Positions 1-7,082 of a stretch of DNA of 47,185 bases are shown piece by piece. The translations under genes and the position numbers were made by a program. Position 1 is the stretch's first letter; each line of letters starts with the position of its first letter. The stretch is taken from NCBI RefSeq assembly GCF_014699005.1, contig NZ_JACWZY010000043.1, forward strand, positions 1 through 47,185, read 5' to 3'. Under the pieces are notes generated by a model, which was not told the origin of the DNA, did no database searches, and saw nothing but the letters and a program-made list of their open reading frames with translations. Source of the stretch: Spirosoma profusum (GTDB lineage Bacteria; Bacteroidota; Bacteroidia; Cytophagales; Spirosomataceae).

Positions 1-175
1 ATGAGCCTGCATTTTATCGCATTCTCGGTCATTTTTCTACGAAAAATCAACCGAAAACGGAAAGTTTAAACAGCTTCGATACAAAAACTCAACCCATTCA
101 TCTATTTTAGGCACAGGCAGAGTTGTGCAACAGCCACGCCCATTTCTTGAAGAAGTGCCATTTATCAACAAATAG

Positions 176-739
176 TTATTTTTCTTCTTGCCAAGCTAAA
201 TACCGATAAACCGTCGCTCGGCTCAAATGAAACAGACGACCAATTTCTAAGATCGTATGTGTCTTTATGAAATACATCGATTTAACGGCTCGTGCCTTCT
301 CTTGAGCTTCGGCAGTGAGACCCTTCGGGCGTCCGCCTATGCGTTTCCTGGCACGAGCTGCCGCCAAACCCGCTTTGGTTCGTTCACGGATCAGATCTCC
401 GAATTCGGCCAGTGACGCGAATAGGTTAAAAACTAAGCGACCTTGAGCAGTGGTGGTATCAATGGCATCGTTCAAACTTCGGAAACCAATTCCTTTACTT
501 TGGAAGTCATTGATTAGCGTGAAAAGCTCTTGTAGAGACCTGCCAAGGCGATCCAATTTCCAAACCATGATTGTATCCCCTTGTCGTAGTATCTCCAGCA
601 GCCTTTAAAGTTGCGGCCGTACTTTGGCCGAGGAGACCTTTTCCTGAAAGATTTTATGACAACCCGCTTTTTGAAGGTCATCTAGCTGGAGGGCTAGGTT
701 TTGATCTTGCGTAGATACGCGTGCATATCCGAATAACAT
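176..739 (-). pseudogene. Serine recombinase (resolvase/invertase) with in-frame stop
   Basis: Reading the minus strand from the ATG at 739 gives a full-length small serine recombinase of 187 codons. The N-terminus LFGYARVSTQDQ carries the catalytic Ser9. The middle has the conserved VWKLDRLGRSL segment and a long helix with LASLAEFGDLIRERT-type sequence (here FASLAEFGDLIRERT). The C-terminus is a Hin/resolvase-type HTH (ILEIGRLFHLSRATVYRYL). Codon 45 is TAA (positions 605-607), where the family normally has a sense codon, and CAA to TAA by one transition would explain it. Everything else is in frame, so this is a recent nonsense pseudogene. A restart at Met58 (568) would lack the catalytic serine. 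Such genes usually serve transposon cointegrate resolution or DNA inversion. No partner transposase or inverted repeat is visible here; the parent element may lie outside the window. Confidence 0.85.
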
Positions 740-897
740 GATAGTGTTTCAGAAATTAGATTAGCAGCAATAGGTAGTTCATCAGTCCCTTATTTGGGTT
801 TAGTGCATGCAGATATCCTGATTACGTGGAGGAAAGGCCAGGTCGACTAGAGCAGAACCATAAATCATAGCATGTATATGAATAGCCCATTGCCATT

Positions 898-2010
898 TTA
901 CGGGCGGGCGTTATAGGGACGAACTCCGAAATAGGCAAATAATGGATCGACATAATTCAATCCTAGTTCCACCATACGCTTGCCAACTCGTAAGCCCTGA
1001 TTGGCGATATTAACTAGATAGACCACCGCCTTCTTTTGGCTTGAGGAGCCGATTACATACCCACTCGCCGTGGGGCTTTTAGCCCACTGACAAAATAGAT
1101 CGCCATTAGTGGTGTGTTGAACGGCAATGCCTAGCCCCCAGGAGACTTGACCTGGCTGACAAATATCGGTTTTCACCAGTGAACTCAGTAAGGTAGTAGA
1201 CGGGTTTGTATCTACTCCTGTCGGCATCATAGCGGCTAGCACAAAGCGGGCATAATCCCCAGCGGTCGTTCGTAACGTATGGGCCACATTGGCTGCTTCA
1301 ACCTCATCGGGCACTAGCCGTCCCGTCCCATCATACGAGCGGGTATAGGCAAGCGAGTCAGCTGGGTGATACACGTAACTGGAATGGCTCATCCCTAAGG
1401 GTTTGAAAACAGTCTGTTGCATGAAGGCTTCAATAGGTTGCTTGACCAGGTGTTCAACTACCAGTTGGAGCAGATAATAGCCTTCGCCTGAATAGCTGTA
1501 GCGACTACCGGGTGTAAACAGGGTAACCAGGGCCTTCTCCTCGGTTCGCCAATTGGGCAAACCGCTGGTATGATTTAATATCATACGAGCCGTGATCAAG
1601 GCGATCCGATCATCCAACATGGGTCCTTTTAAAAACTGAGTCTGTAAATAGCCCGTTGGCACATACTTCACTAAGGGCGTATCCAACGCTATTTTGCCTT
1701 GTTGGCTTAGTTGTAAGACGGCATATGCGAATACTGGCTTGCCCAAGGATGCAGCTCGAAAAATAGTAGTGGCTGAAACAGGTTGCTTGGTGATGGTATC
1801 TTTTACGCCTAACCCCTCACACCAACTAATCTGTCCATTGTCAATGAGAGCAATGGATAAAGCCGGAATAGACGCACTATCCATAATAGAGGGAAGAGCC
1901 GTCTGTAAAGGGGGACGATGCGATTGAGCCAAGATAGGTAAGCTCATCAGTGTCAGCAAAGCTGATAACTGCAGACTTAGCCTCCATCGGTTAATCTGTG
2001 TATGGACCAT
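898..2010 (-). CDS. Secreted serine hydrolase, beta-lactamase/PBP4 family
   Basis: A 370-residue protein of the class C beta-lactamase/PBP4-type serine hydrolase family (PF00144). It starts with a signal peptide (basic NRWRLS, hydrophobic core, likely cleavage after LAQS near residue 30). The catalytic SxxK motif is S88-L-G-K91, and the second-motif tyrosine is in YSG at 173-175. HTSG at 147-150 and GWGLG-type residues near 290 fit the fold. Members act in the periplasm or outer envelope as peptidases, esterases or amidases; the substrate cannot be read from sequence. It is transcribed alone, 35 bp downstream of the XRE/DUF2975 pair on the same strand. It is not close in sequence to the second family member at 5384-6502. 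Confidence 0.85.
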   Translation of the reverse strand: MVHTQINRWRLSLQLSALLTLMSLPILAQSHRPPLQTALPSIMDSASIPALSIALIDNGQISWCEGLGVKDTITKQPVSATTIFRAASLGKPVFAYAVLQLSQQGKIALDTPLVKYVPTGYLQTQFLKGPMLDDRIALITARMILNHTSGLPNWRTEEKALVTLFTPGSRYSYSGEGYYLLQLVVEHLVKQPIEAFMQQTVFKPLGMSHSSYVYHPADSLAYTRSYDGTGRLVPDEVEAANVAHTLRTTAGDYARFVLAAMMPTGVDTNPSTTLLSSLVKTDICQPGQVSWGLGIAVQHTTNGDLFCQWAKSPTASGYVIGSSSQKKAVVYLVNIANQGLRVGKRMVELGLNYVDPLFAYFGVRPYNARP

Positions 2011-2045
2011 AAAGTAGAATGTCTAAGGGGGAACTGTTGGAGGAA

Positions 2046-2294
2046 TCAGAGCAGCGCGTGATTGTCGAGCGGCTTTGATAAGGTGTGGCTGTCTGCTTCA
2101 AAATCGAGGATGTCTCCCGGCTTACAATCCAAGGCTTTACAAATGGCTTCCAAGGTACTAAATCGGATCGCCTTGGCTTTGCCGGTCTTCAAAATCGAGA
2201 GGTTGGCCAGCGTGAGATCTACTTTCTGGGCCAATTCGGAGAGCGACATCTTGCGTTTGGCCATCATCACATCCAGGTTAACAATAATGGGCAT
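2046..2294 (-). CDS. Small XRE-family (YozG-like) HTH regulator
   Basis: An 82-residue Cro/C1-type helix-turn-helix protein. The HTH runs from about residue 13 to 62 (KMSLSELAQKVDLTLANLSILKTGKAKAIRFSTLEAICKALDCKPGD, split here by function: helix 2 LSELAQKV, recognition helix LANLSILK). It lacks any sensor domain. It begins 4 bp after the stop of the DUF2975 membrane protein, so the two are translated as a pair. This pairing (DUF2975 plus YozG-type XRE) recurs in Firmicutes and Bacteroidota. The membrane partner probably modulates the regulator, but the signal is unknown. Confidence 0.85.
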   Translation of the reverse strand: MPIIVNLDVMMAKRKMSLSELAQKVDLTLANLSILKTGKAKAIRFSTLEAICKALDCKPGDILDFEADSHTLSKPLDNHALL

Positions 2295-2297
2295 GGG

Positions 2298-2954
2298 TTA
2301 GACGGTTAATTCGTTTTCGAGTTGAAGTTCGATGCCACGTCGGTAAACTTGGGCTAAGGCTAGTAAAATCAAACCAAGTAACCAGGGGCCATTCAACTGA
2401 ATATCCACGCTCAGCCAGGCTTGACTGGCGAGTCGAATTTGTCCGAAATAAGGCCTGGTCTGATGCCACAGCACCAGTTTAAGGAGCAGTTCAACAGTGG
2501 TTTGCCCTAAAAACAGGAAGCCCATGGTCGTAATGCGACGGGCAATAGCCGCCTGGAAAGGAGATTGGATGTGAACCGAGCGAAAAATTTGGCGGAGTAA
2601 AAAGAACATCCAGGCTGCTGTTACCAAGCCGACTAGTCCTAGTAGGCTCATCAATAGACCAGGTACTGAACGAATTGGAACTTGGAGTTGGCCTGTCTGT
2701 TTTTGTGGGGTTAAAAACAATTGAGGCTGTCCAGTCGTGGTGATAGTTTTATCGCTGGCTGGCGCCCAGGCTACCGGAATAGATATATAGTTGGGTTGTT
2801 CTTGACCCAGTGGAAATGGACCGGTCTGTGCATTTAACAGCTTCAGGCAACTCATGGCCGCGAATAGGACTAGAACAGCCAACACCAGGTAATAGAAAAG
2901 GGTAACCAGCCGCTTGACGGTGGGGAATACCCAATAGGGTGAATTAGTTTCCAT
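2298..2954 (-). CDS. DUF2975 membrane protein
   Basis: A 218-residue protein starting at METNSPYW. An upstream in-frame Met at 3029 would add 25 residues rich in Ile and Asn (AT-rich, intergenic in character), so 2954 is preferred. Four hydrophobic helices are visible: about 14-40 (LVTLFYYLVLAVLVLFAAMS), 100-125 (LLMSLLGLVGLVTAAWMFFL), 145-165 and 185-205. The pattern of two TM pairs separated by an extracytoplasmic loop, and the gene order with an XRE partner immediately downstream, match DUF2975. The function is unknown. It is likely a membrane-bound controller of the adjacent HTH protein. Confidence 0.8.
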   Translation of the reverse strand: METNSPYWVFPTVKRLVTLFYYLVLAVLVLFAAMSCLKLLNAQTGPFPLGQEQPNYISIPVAWAPASDKTITTTGQPQLFLTPQKQTGQLQVPIRSVPGLLMSLLGLVGLVTAAWMFFLLRQIFRSVHIQSPFQAAIARRITTMGFLFLGQTTVELLLKLVLWHQTRPYFGQIRLASQAWLSVDIQLNGPWLLGLILLALAQVYRRGIELQLENELTV

Positions 2955-3090
2955 ATGTATCGAGCTTATATTGATGATACAAATAAACGAATATTTATTG
3001 ATATTCAATAAATATTGATCGAATAGCAAGAAGTATTTATTGAATAGGCATAGAGATTCTTTACTGGGCTAAGATAATTCAGTCTTTAAC

Positions 3091-3110
3091 AATTTAGGAC
3101 TTTCGCTTAT
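3091..3110 (+). repeat. Left terminal inverted repeat of IS4-type element
   Basis: AATTTAGGACTTTCGCTTAT, the exact reverse complement of 4172-4191. It overlaps the last codons of the transposase gene. Confidence 0.9.
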
Positions 3111-3401
3111 AGATTGATTGCCTGCATGCTGGGATTGGCTAACTCATGCCTCAAGTAGTGAGTCAACAACCGCGCTCGTACTTGATAAATGGTTGGCCCG
3201 ACTTGTTTAGCCTTGACTTGCAACGCCACCCAAGCCTGATAGCAACACGCTAAGTGGTTCCCTTGCCAACGGGCTTTGCGGCACTGACACCGCTCCGAGC
3301 CAGTCAACTGCTTGAAGCTCCGATGGAACGTCTCGATCTGCCACCGATTGTCGTTGGCTAACTCAGCGACAAACCGATTTACAGATGCGTCTAGGTCATT
3401 G

Positions 3402-3415
3402 CGGGGGCCCGAGCG
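3402..3415 (+). repeat. 14-nt GC hairpin insertion (site B)
   Basis: CGGG-GG-CCCG-AGCG, inserted in the transposase gene between the codons for WVIT and NDLD. It has a 4-bp stem, a 2-nt loop and an AGCG tail. It lies antisense to the transposase. Taking it out restores the frame. Confidence 0.75.
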
Positions 3416-3480
3416 GTGATGACCCAGTCAATGTCGCCGTTTGGGGCAACCAGCTTGAACAACTTTACCTGGAACGGGAC

Positions 3481-3496
3481 CGCCCGGGCGGCCCCG
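3481..3496 (-). repeat. 16-nt GC hairpin insertion (site A)
   Basis: On the minus strand CGGG-GCCG-CCCG-GGCG: a 4-bp stem, 4-nt loop and GGCG tail, sense with the transposase. Removing exactly 16 nt restores LNEVPFQVK. Confidence 0.8.
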
Positions 3497-4171
3497 TTCG
3501 TTCAGCTTGACAATCAGCCCGCTACTCAGCGTCTGATCCGTGAACACCAAGGTGTCTAAGTGCTGATAACCCCTATCTCGATGCAGACTCACCAGCCGGT
3601 TGCTCTTCAGTGTGGTGAAGAATGTCCAACCCGCTCGATGGATCAGGTTGAGGTTATCCACCGAGGCATACCAACTATCAAACAGGAGGCCTCTGGCTTT
3701 GAGTTGTTTGTGGGTAATGAGTCGCCGGAACATCTGGGCAAAGTGGTCGTTCTTGGTTTTACGGTCCGTTTCAGGATGATAAATTCGATAATCAATCGGC
3801 CAGAAATCGCCATCATTACCTGAGGAATGGACGAAGTTGATCAAGCCGATTGCTTTCAGGGTTCCAGGCTCATTGCCCGACTACTGTTTCTTAACTAGTT
3901 CGATAAAGTTGGAATAGCGTTTATCGGGCAGGCTATCATCGACCAAAATGGAAGCTGATGCTGAATCGTTGATGCGGGTTTTGACGACAGCCCACAGATC
4001 GGCAGGGGTGAATCGTTCCCTTCCCGCCGGAGAAAATCGCTGACCACATCATGGCTCAGGTTGGGTTTATGATCGGCCATGTTGGTGCAGGTATAGTTGA
4101 AGGGCGTACTCAACAGGTACTCAATGTATTCACGTTTTGCAATCATACGCCTAAACTCTCAAATTTCATTC

Positions 4172-4191
4172 ATAAGCGAAAGTCCTAAATT
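4172..4191 (-). repeat. Right terminal inverted repeat of IS4-type element
   Basis: Exact reverse complement of 3091-3110, located 25 bp upstream of the transposase start codon. Confidence 0.9.
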
Positions 4192-4308
4192 TATTAGTCT
4201 AATTTACCTTATCCTAAAACGCCCCATTTGAGAGGTGTATACATGGAAGCTTCTTCTTATCCGTTCGGCTTTCTATGACAGGCGTATCGCACTCAATACA
4301 TTACGATT

Positions 4309-4584
4309 ATGCATCGATATCCGTTACTCTCTTTCGCCGTCTTGGTTGCTCTGGTTTTCCCTCTGGTTTATCTCTTGAGTAGTAAAAACTCTCCAAGCGT
4401 CCTTCCAGACATGGGCATTACTTATTTTGCTATACTTTGGATAGGTCCGCTTTTACTGATTTACGGCTTTATAACCTATCGATTTGGGAATCAGAGAGCT
4501 TTATCTTGGATTGCGTATGTTATTGGTGGCTTATGGACGGGGTATGTTTACATTTGGGGAGCTTGGAAACTATTTTTTGGCTAA
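4309..4584 (+). CDS. Small three-helix membrane protein, unknown
   Basis: A 91-residue hydrophobic protein I do not recognise. Hydrophobic segments lie at about residues 5-24 (PLLSFAVLVALVFPLVYLL), 37-58 (ITYFAILWIGPLLLIYGFI) and 66-88 (ALSWIAYVIGGLWTGYVYIWG), each long enough to cross the membrane. The N-terminal MHRY makes a short basic start. It stands alone on the plus strand, 118 bp beyond the IS4-type element. No function can be assigned. The continuous hydrophobic pattern and clean start favour a real gene. Confidence 0.55.
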   Translation: MHRYPLLSFAVLVALVFPLVYLLSSKNSPSVLPDMGITYFAILWIGPLLLIYGFITYRFGNQRALSWIAYVIGGLWTGYVYIWGAWKLFFG

Positions 4585-4675
4585 GAACAAGTTAAACAAG
4601 CCTTTTAGGACACAGTTTAAGCACCCTTATTCGTCTCAAGTGGGAGCATTTAGGAAATCAGGTAGCTTGGTTATC

Positions 4676-5110
4676 TTATGGCTGTAAGTCGGTGGCCGCT
4701 TTTTGACTACCATCCATATAGGTGGGGAACGACTGATGCTGGTGAGTGATCTTCCAGATGCCATCTAGTTTACGCAGTCCCAGCGTTTCTCTGTACCATA
4801 TATCCGTCTTTGTTCCGTCCGTACGCGCGCCCCTTAAGTGTTCTAAACAGTGACAGAAGGCTACCTCATCGCCAACAGTAATTTCCAGTTCCTGGTAGGT
4901 CAGACTAATTGCCCCCTCGAAGGTGGCAAACCACGCTTCGATTCCACCAGCACCGGGGGCGTTATCACCGGTCCTGAATCGCAGGGGTGGGTTCAGTTGA
5001 TACATCACCGTCTTATCTGCAAAGGTCTCCACGAAAGCGGCTACGTCTTTGCGTTGAATAGCAGCTACCAAGTCGTCTTTTAGCTGAGTAATGTGTTGTG
5101 GATCGTTCAT
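4676..5110 (-). CDS. SnoaL/DUF4440-like protein (NTF2 fold)
   Basis: A 144-residue protein starting at MNDPQHITQL (ATG at 5110). A Met 13 codons upstream is less likely because the added residues are not family-like. The order helix (LKDDLVAAIQRKDVAAFVETFAD), strand, helix (GGIEAWFATFEG), then three long strands (ISLTYQELEITVGDEVAFCHC; WYRETLGLRKLDGIWKITHQHQS) is the NTF2-like pattern of ketosteroid-isomerase-like/SnoaL proteins. DGIWKITHQHQS is a very typical ending for this group. Members are small dimeric enzymes or binding proteins, and the ligand is not predictable. It is isolated and followed by the convergent membrane gene at 4309. Confidence 0.75.
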   Translation of the reverse strand: MNDPQHITQLKDDLVAAIQRKDVAAFVETFADKTVMYQLNPPLRFRTGDNAPGAGGIEAWFATFEGAISLTYQELEITVGDEVAFCHCLEHLRGARTDGTKTDIWYRETLGLRKLDGIWKITHQHQSFPTYMDGSQKAATDLQP

Positions 5111-5383
5111 GCGCGTGGAGTGATTATTAGGATACAGTATAAAACCCAACGACCGCCAGTAGTCAACTGTTTTACCATTGCATCAGATTATAAAAACAGT
5201 AATACACTTTTCTCACCCCCTTTACCCCTTGGTTGAATGTTATATTACTTGGGTCGTGAGGCCGGGTCAGTCCGCTCTCCTGCCCTTGCGACACCAGTGA
5301 TGGAAGAATTAACAGCCCGCCGGTGGCCTATTTCCCGGACACATTTCACATACGCCAGTTTAACGCTTCTAAAAAGGAACGAT

Positions 5384-6502
5384 TTAATAAGATAAAGGAA
5401 TAGAGTGAAAAACGAACTGATCCAGAAACGCACGGGCAAATGCCGATGCCCGGAGGTCTTTCTGTAAGCGTGGATTGGTGCGAAAAATATCGTACTTGGC
5501 ATAAAAAGGCCGACTCAAATCCTGCGAGTTAGCTAGGATAATGAACGTCAAATCTTTCTCGGGAATTTTTATCAGTAGGGATGAATTTCCCGTCCACCAG
5601 CCCGTATGCCACAATAGTTTTATCCCTTTGTAGGATTGGACGAACCACCCCAGACCATACGGCATGGGCTTGCCTTTCGGCGATCGAAACGAAGTAAAAA
5701 TCTGCTCCCAAGTGGCAGCACTTAAAAGACGACCTTCATCAATCGCAATGGAATAAATTGCCAGATCACTGACGCAGGAGAGCAAACCTGCAGATGGACC
5801 AAAGTATGACGGATAAGTGGCAGGCACGACCCGTCCCTTCACCAGATCATACGGTTTTGCTATTAGTTGGTCGTATGCGGTCCGGTCGTAGCCGGTCAGG
5901 GAAAAATTGACCATATCGGCCGGATTAGGTGCTGTGTGGGTCAGTCCTAGTGGCCGGATAATCTGCTCAACCATCAGCTGCCCGAAGCTTCGCCCCGCTT
6001 CCTGCTCAATAGGTTTGATCAACCGGCCATAGTAATCGCCGTTGTAGCCAAAACTGTAGCCGGGCTTAAAGCCGTTAAATGAATTGCCTTGTGCGGTATG
6101 AGTCAGCAGGTGTTTGAGCTTGATGCGGTCGTCATCTCCCCAGCGGGCGCCCAGATTAATTCCATACTTGGTGACGGGATCATCTAGATTGATCTTGCCC
6201 GCTTCTACCAGCTGCATCAGGATGATCGATCCGAATGTTTTGGTGACCGAAGCCAGGTGATAGATGGTGTGCTCCGTGGGCACAATCTTCTGCTCGATAT
6301 CGGCATAGCCCAACCCGCGGTACCAGATGAGTTTTTTGCCCTGAACAATACCGATGGAAAGGGAGGGAATCTGGTAATGTTGGCGCAAGGCTTCCAGCCT
6401 GGCAGCAAAGCCGCTCGTATCGGCCGCTTCCGCTGTTGCTTTAGTAGATTGGGCCTGGCACCATAGGGCAGGTACTACCAACAGAAAGAAAAGAGCTTTC
6501 AT
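5384..6502 (-). CDS. Secreted serine hydrolase, beta-lactamase/PBP4 family
   Basis: A 372-residue member of PF00144. The signal peptide MKALFFLLVVPALWCQAQS has likely cleavage after residue 18. The catalytic SxxK is S85-V-T-K88 in LASVTKTFG, and the second motif is Y153-N154-G in FGYNGDYYG. A WHTGWWTGNSS segment near residue 300 supplies the HTG (KTG-equivalent) triad. The length is typical of the EstB/PBP4* type of peptidase or esterase acting in the periplasm. It is a single gene with 170 bp of non-coding DNA on the stop side and 580 bp upstream. The substrate is unknown. Confidence 0.85.
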   Translation of the reverse strand: MKALFFLLVVPALWCQAQSTKATAEAADTSGFAARLEALRQHYQIPSLSIGIVQGKKLIWYRGLGYADIEQKIVPTEHTIYHLASVTKTFGSIILMQLVEAGKINLDDPVTKYGINLGARWGDDDRIKLKHLLTHTAQGNSFNGFKPGYSFGYNGDYYGRLIKPIEQEAGRSFGQLMVEQIIRPLGLTHTAPNPADMVNFSLTGYDRTAYDQLIAKPYDLVKGRVVPATYPSYFGPSAGLLSCVSDLAIYSIAIDEGRLLSAATWEQIFTSFRSPKGKPMPYGLGWFVQSYKGIKLLWHTGWWTGNSSLLIKIPEKDLTFIILANSQDLSRPFYAKYDIFRTNPRLQKDLRASAFARAFLDQFVFHSIPLSY

Positions 6503-7082
6503 CGTTCATGTTTTTGAGGCAAAAAACGAATCAATTTCGGCAGAAACCACTCAAATCAGGATTTGAGCACTATTTTAATCTTCCTAAACGCCCTAATTAA
6601 TGTGCAGATACACGAAGGTTTATTAGTCTCAAGTAAGAACGTTTTAAGAGAATATTAAACCCTATAGATACAATCTGTTCTTGACTGTAATTTAGTTGCA
6701 AGCGAAGGCGTGGCTAACTCAGTTGGTTAGTAGCATACCTTCTCTCAGAAAAGTATACGTTAATTCTGTTAAAAGCAGATTGTCTAATTGCTTACTCATA
6801 TTGCAAAACGACTAAGGCGCTTAAATCTTCACTGATCAATGCTTCCTCTCCTCTTCTCACTGGTTAGGTAACGTAGCAATTGCGATGAAACATCTTTAGG
6901 AAGAAAATAGACTTCCCGATGGTATTGTTACGACAATATTAATTCGTCCAAGTAAGGTATTAACAGATTGTTAAATGGCCGTATAGTGACGGATGTCGTT
7001 ACTACTTTTGCTCTACCCAGATAGTCTACTCTCCGACTTGTTACCTGGAATTCTGCAATCGTCAGCACTTATCATCTTTTTT
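6503..7082. other. Intergenic region, 580 bp
   Basis: A divergent upstream region between the serine hydrolase (-) and the large secreted protein (+). It is AT-rich. I see no ORF worth calling, no tRNA and no convincing -7 box. A tRNA D-arm lookalike at 6710-6740 was rejected. Promoters for both flanking genes must lie here. Confidence 0.6.

Larger units (their letters stand above)
3107..4146 (-). pseudogene. IS4-type DDE transposase, multiply disrupted
   Basis: The start at 4146 (MIAKREYIEYLLSTPFNYTC) and the end at 3107 are recognisable, but the frame breaks three times and there is one stop. The lesions are: (1) a tandem 5-bp duplication, TTCCC TTCCC on the plus strand at 4016-4025; (2) an in-frame TAG at 3881-3883, where KKQ*SGNE is expected to read KKQ-Tyr-SGNE; (3) a 16-nt GC-rich insertion at 3481-3496; (4) a 14-nt GC-rich insertion at 3402-3415. 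Removing 5+16+14 nt leaves 1005 nt, a whole number of codons (334 residues). This restores segments such as VKLNEVPFQVKLFKLV and WVITNDLDASVNRFVAEL, followed by WQIETFHRSFKQLTGSERCQ. Intact pieces include FDSWYAS in the DDE core. The encoded enzyme is not made as such. Confidence 0.85.
3091..4191 (-). mobile_element. Decayed IS4-type insertion sequence with intact 20-bp terminal repeats
   Basis: A 1.1-kb element bounded by perfect 20-bp inverted repeats at 3091-3110 (AATTTAGGACTTTCGCTTAT) and 4172-4191. It holds one DDE transposase gene on the minus strand, which is broken (see the separate entry). The outermost AATT is palindromic, so a 4-bp AATT target duplication cannot be told apart from the repeat end. 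The termini are perfect while the gene is wrecked, so the copy could still be moved in trans. Confidence 0.85.

Noticed and set aside
5300..5345. GC-rich stretch that might be another hairpin insertion
   Set aside because: No 4-nt stem, short loop, complementary stem and RGCG tail arrangement can be fitted.
5245..5383. Minus-strand ORF continuing from 5502 into the gap beside the serine hydrolase
   Set aside because: It overlaps the hydrolase in another frame and has no family-like features; the remaining gap shows no gene.
6705..6760. tRNA-like D-arm string (GGCTAACTCAGTTGGTTAGTAGC)-type sequence
   Set aside because: It resembles a tRNA D-arm, but no acceptor pairing, anticodon arm or TTCGA-type T-arm follows at the right distance.
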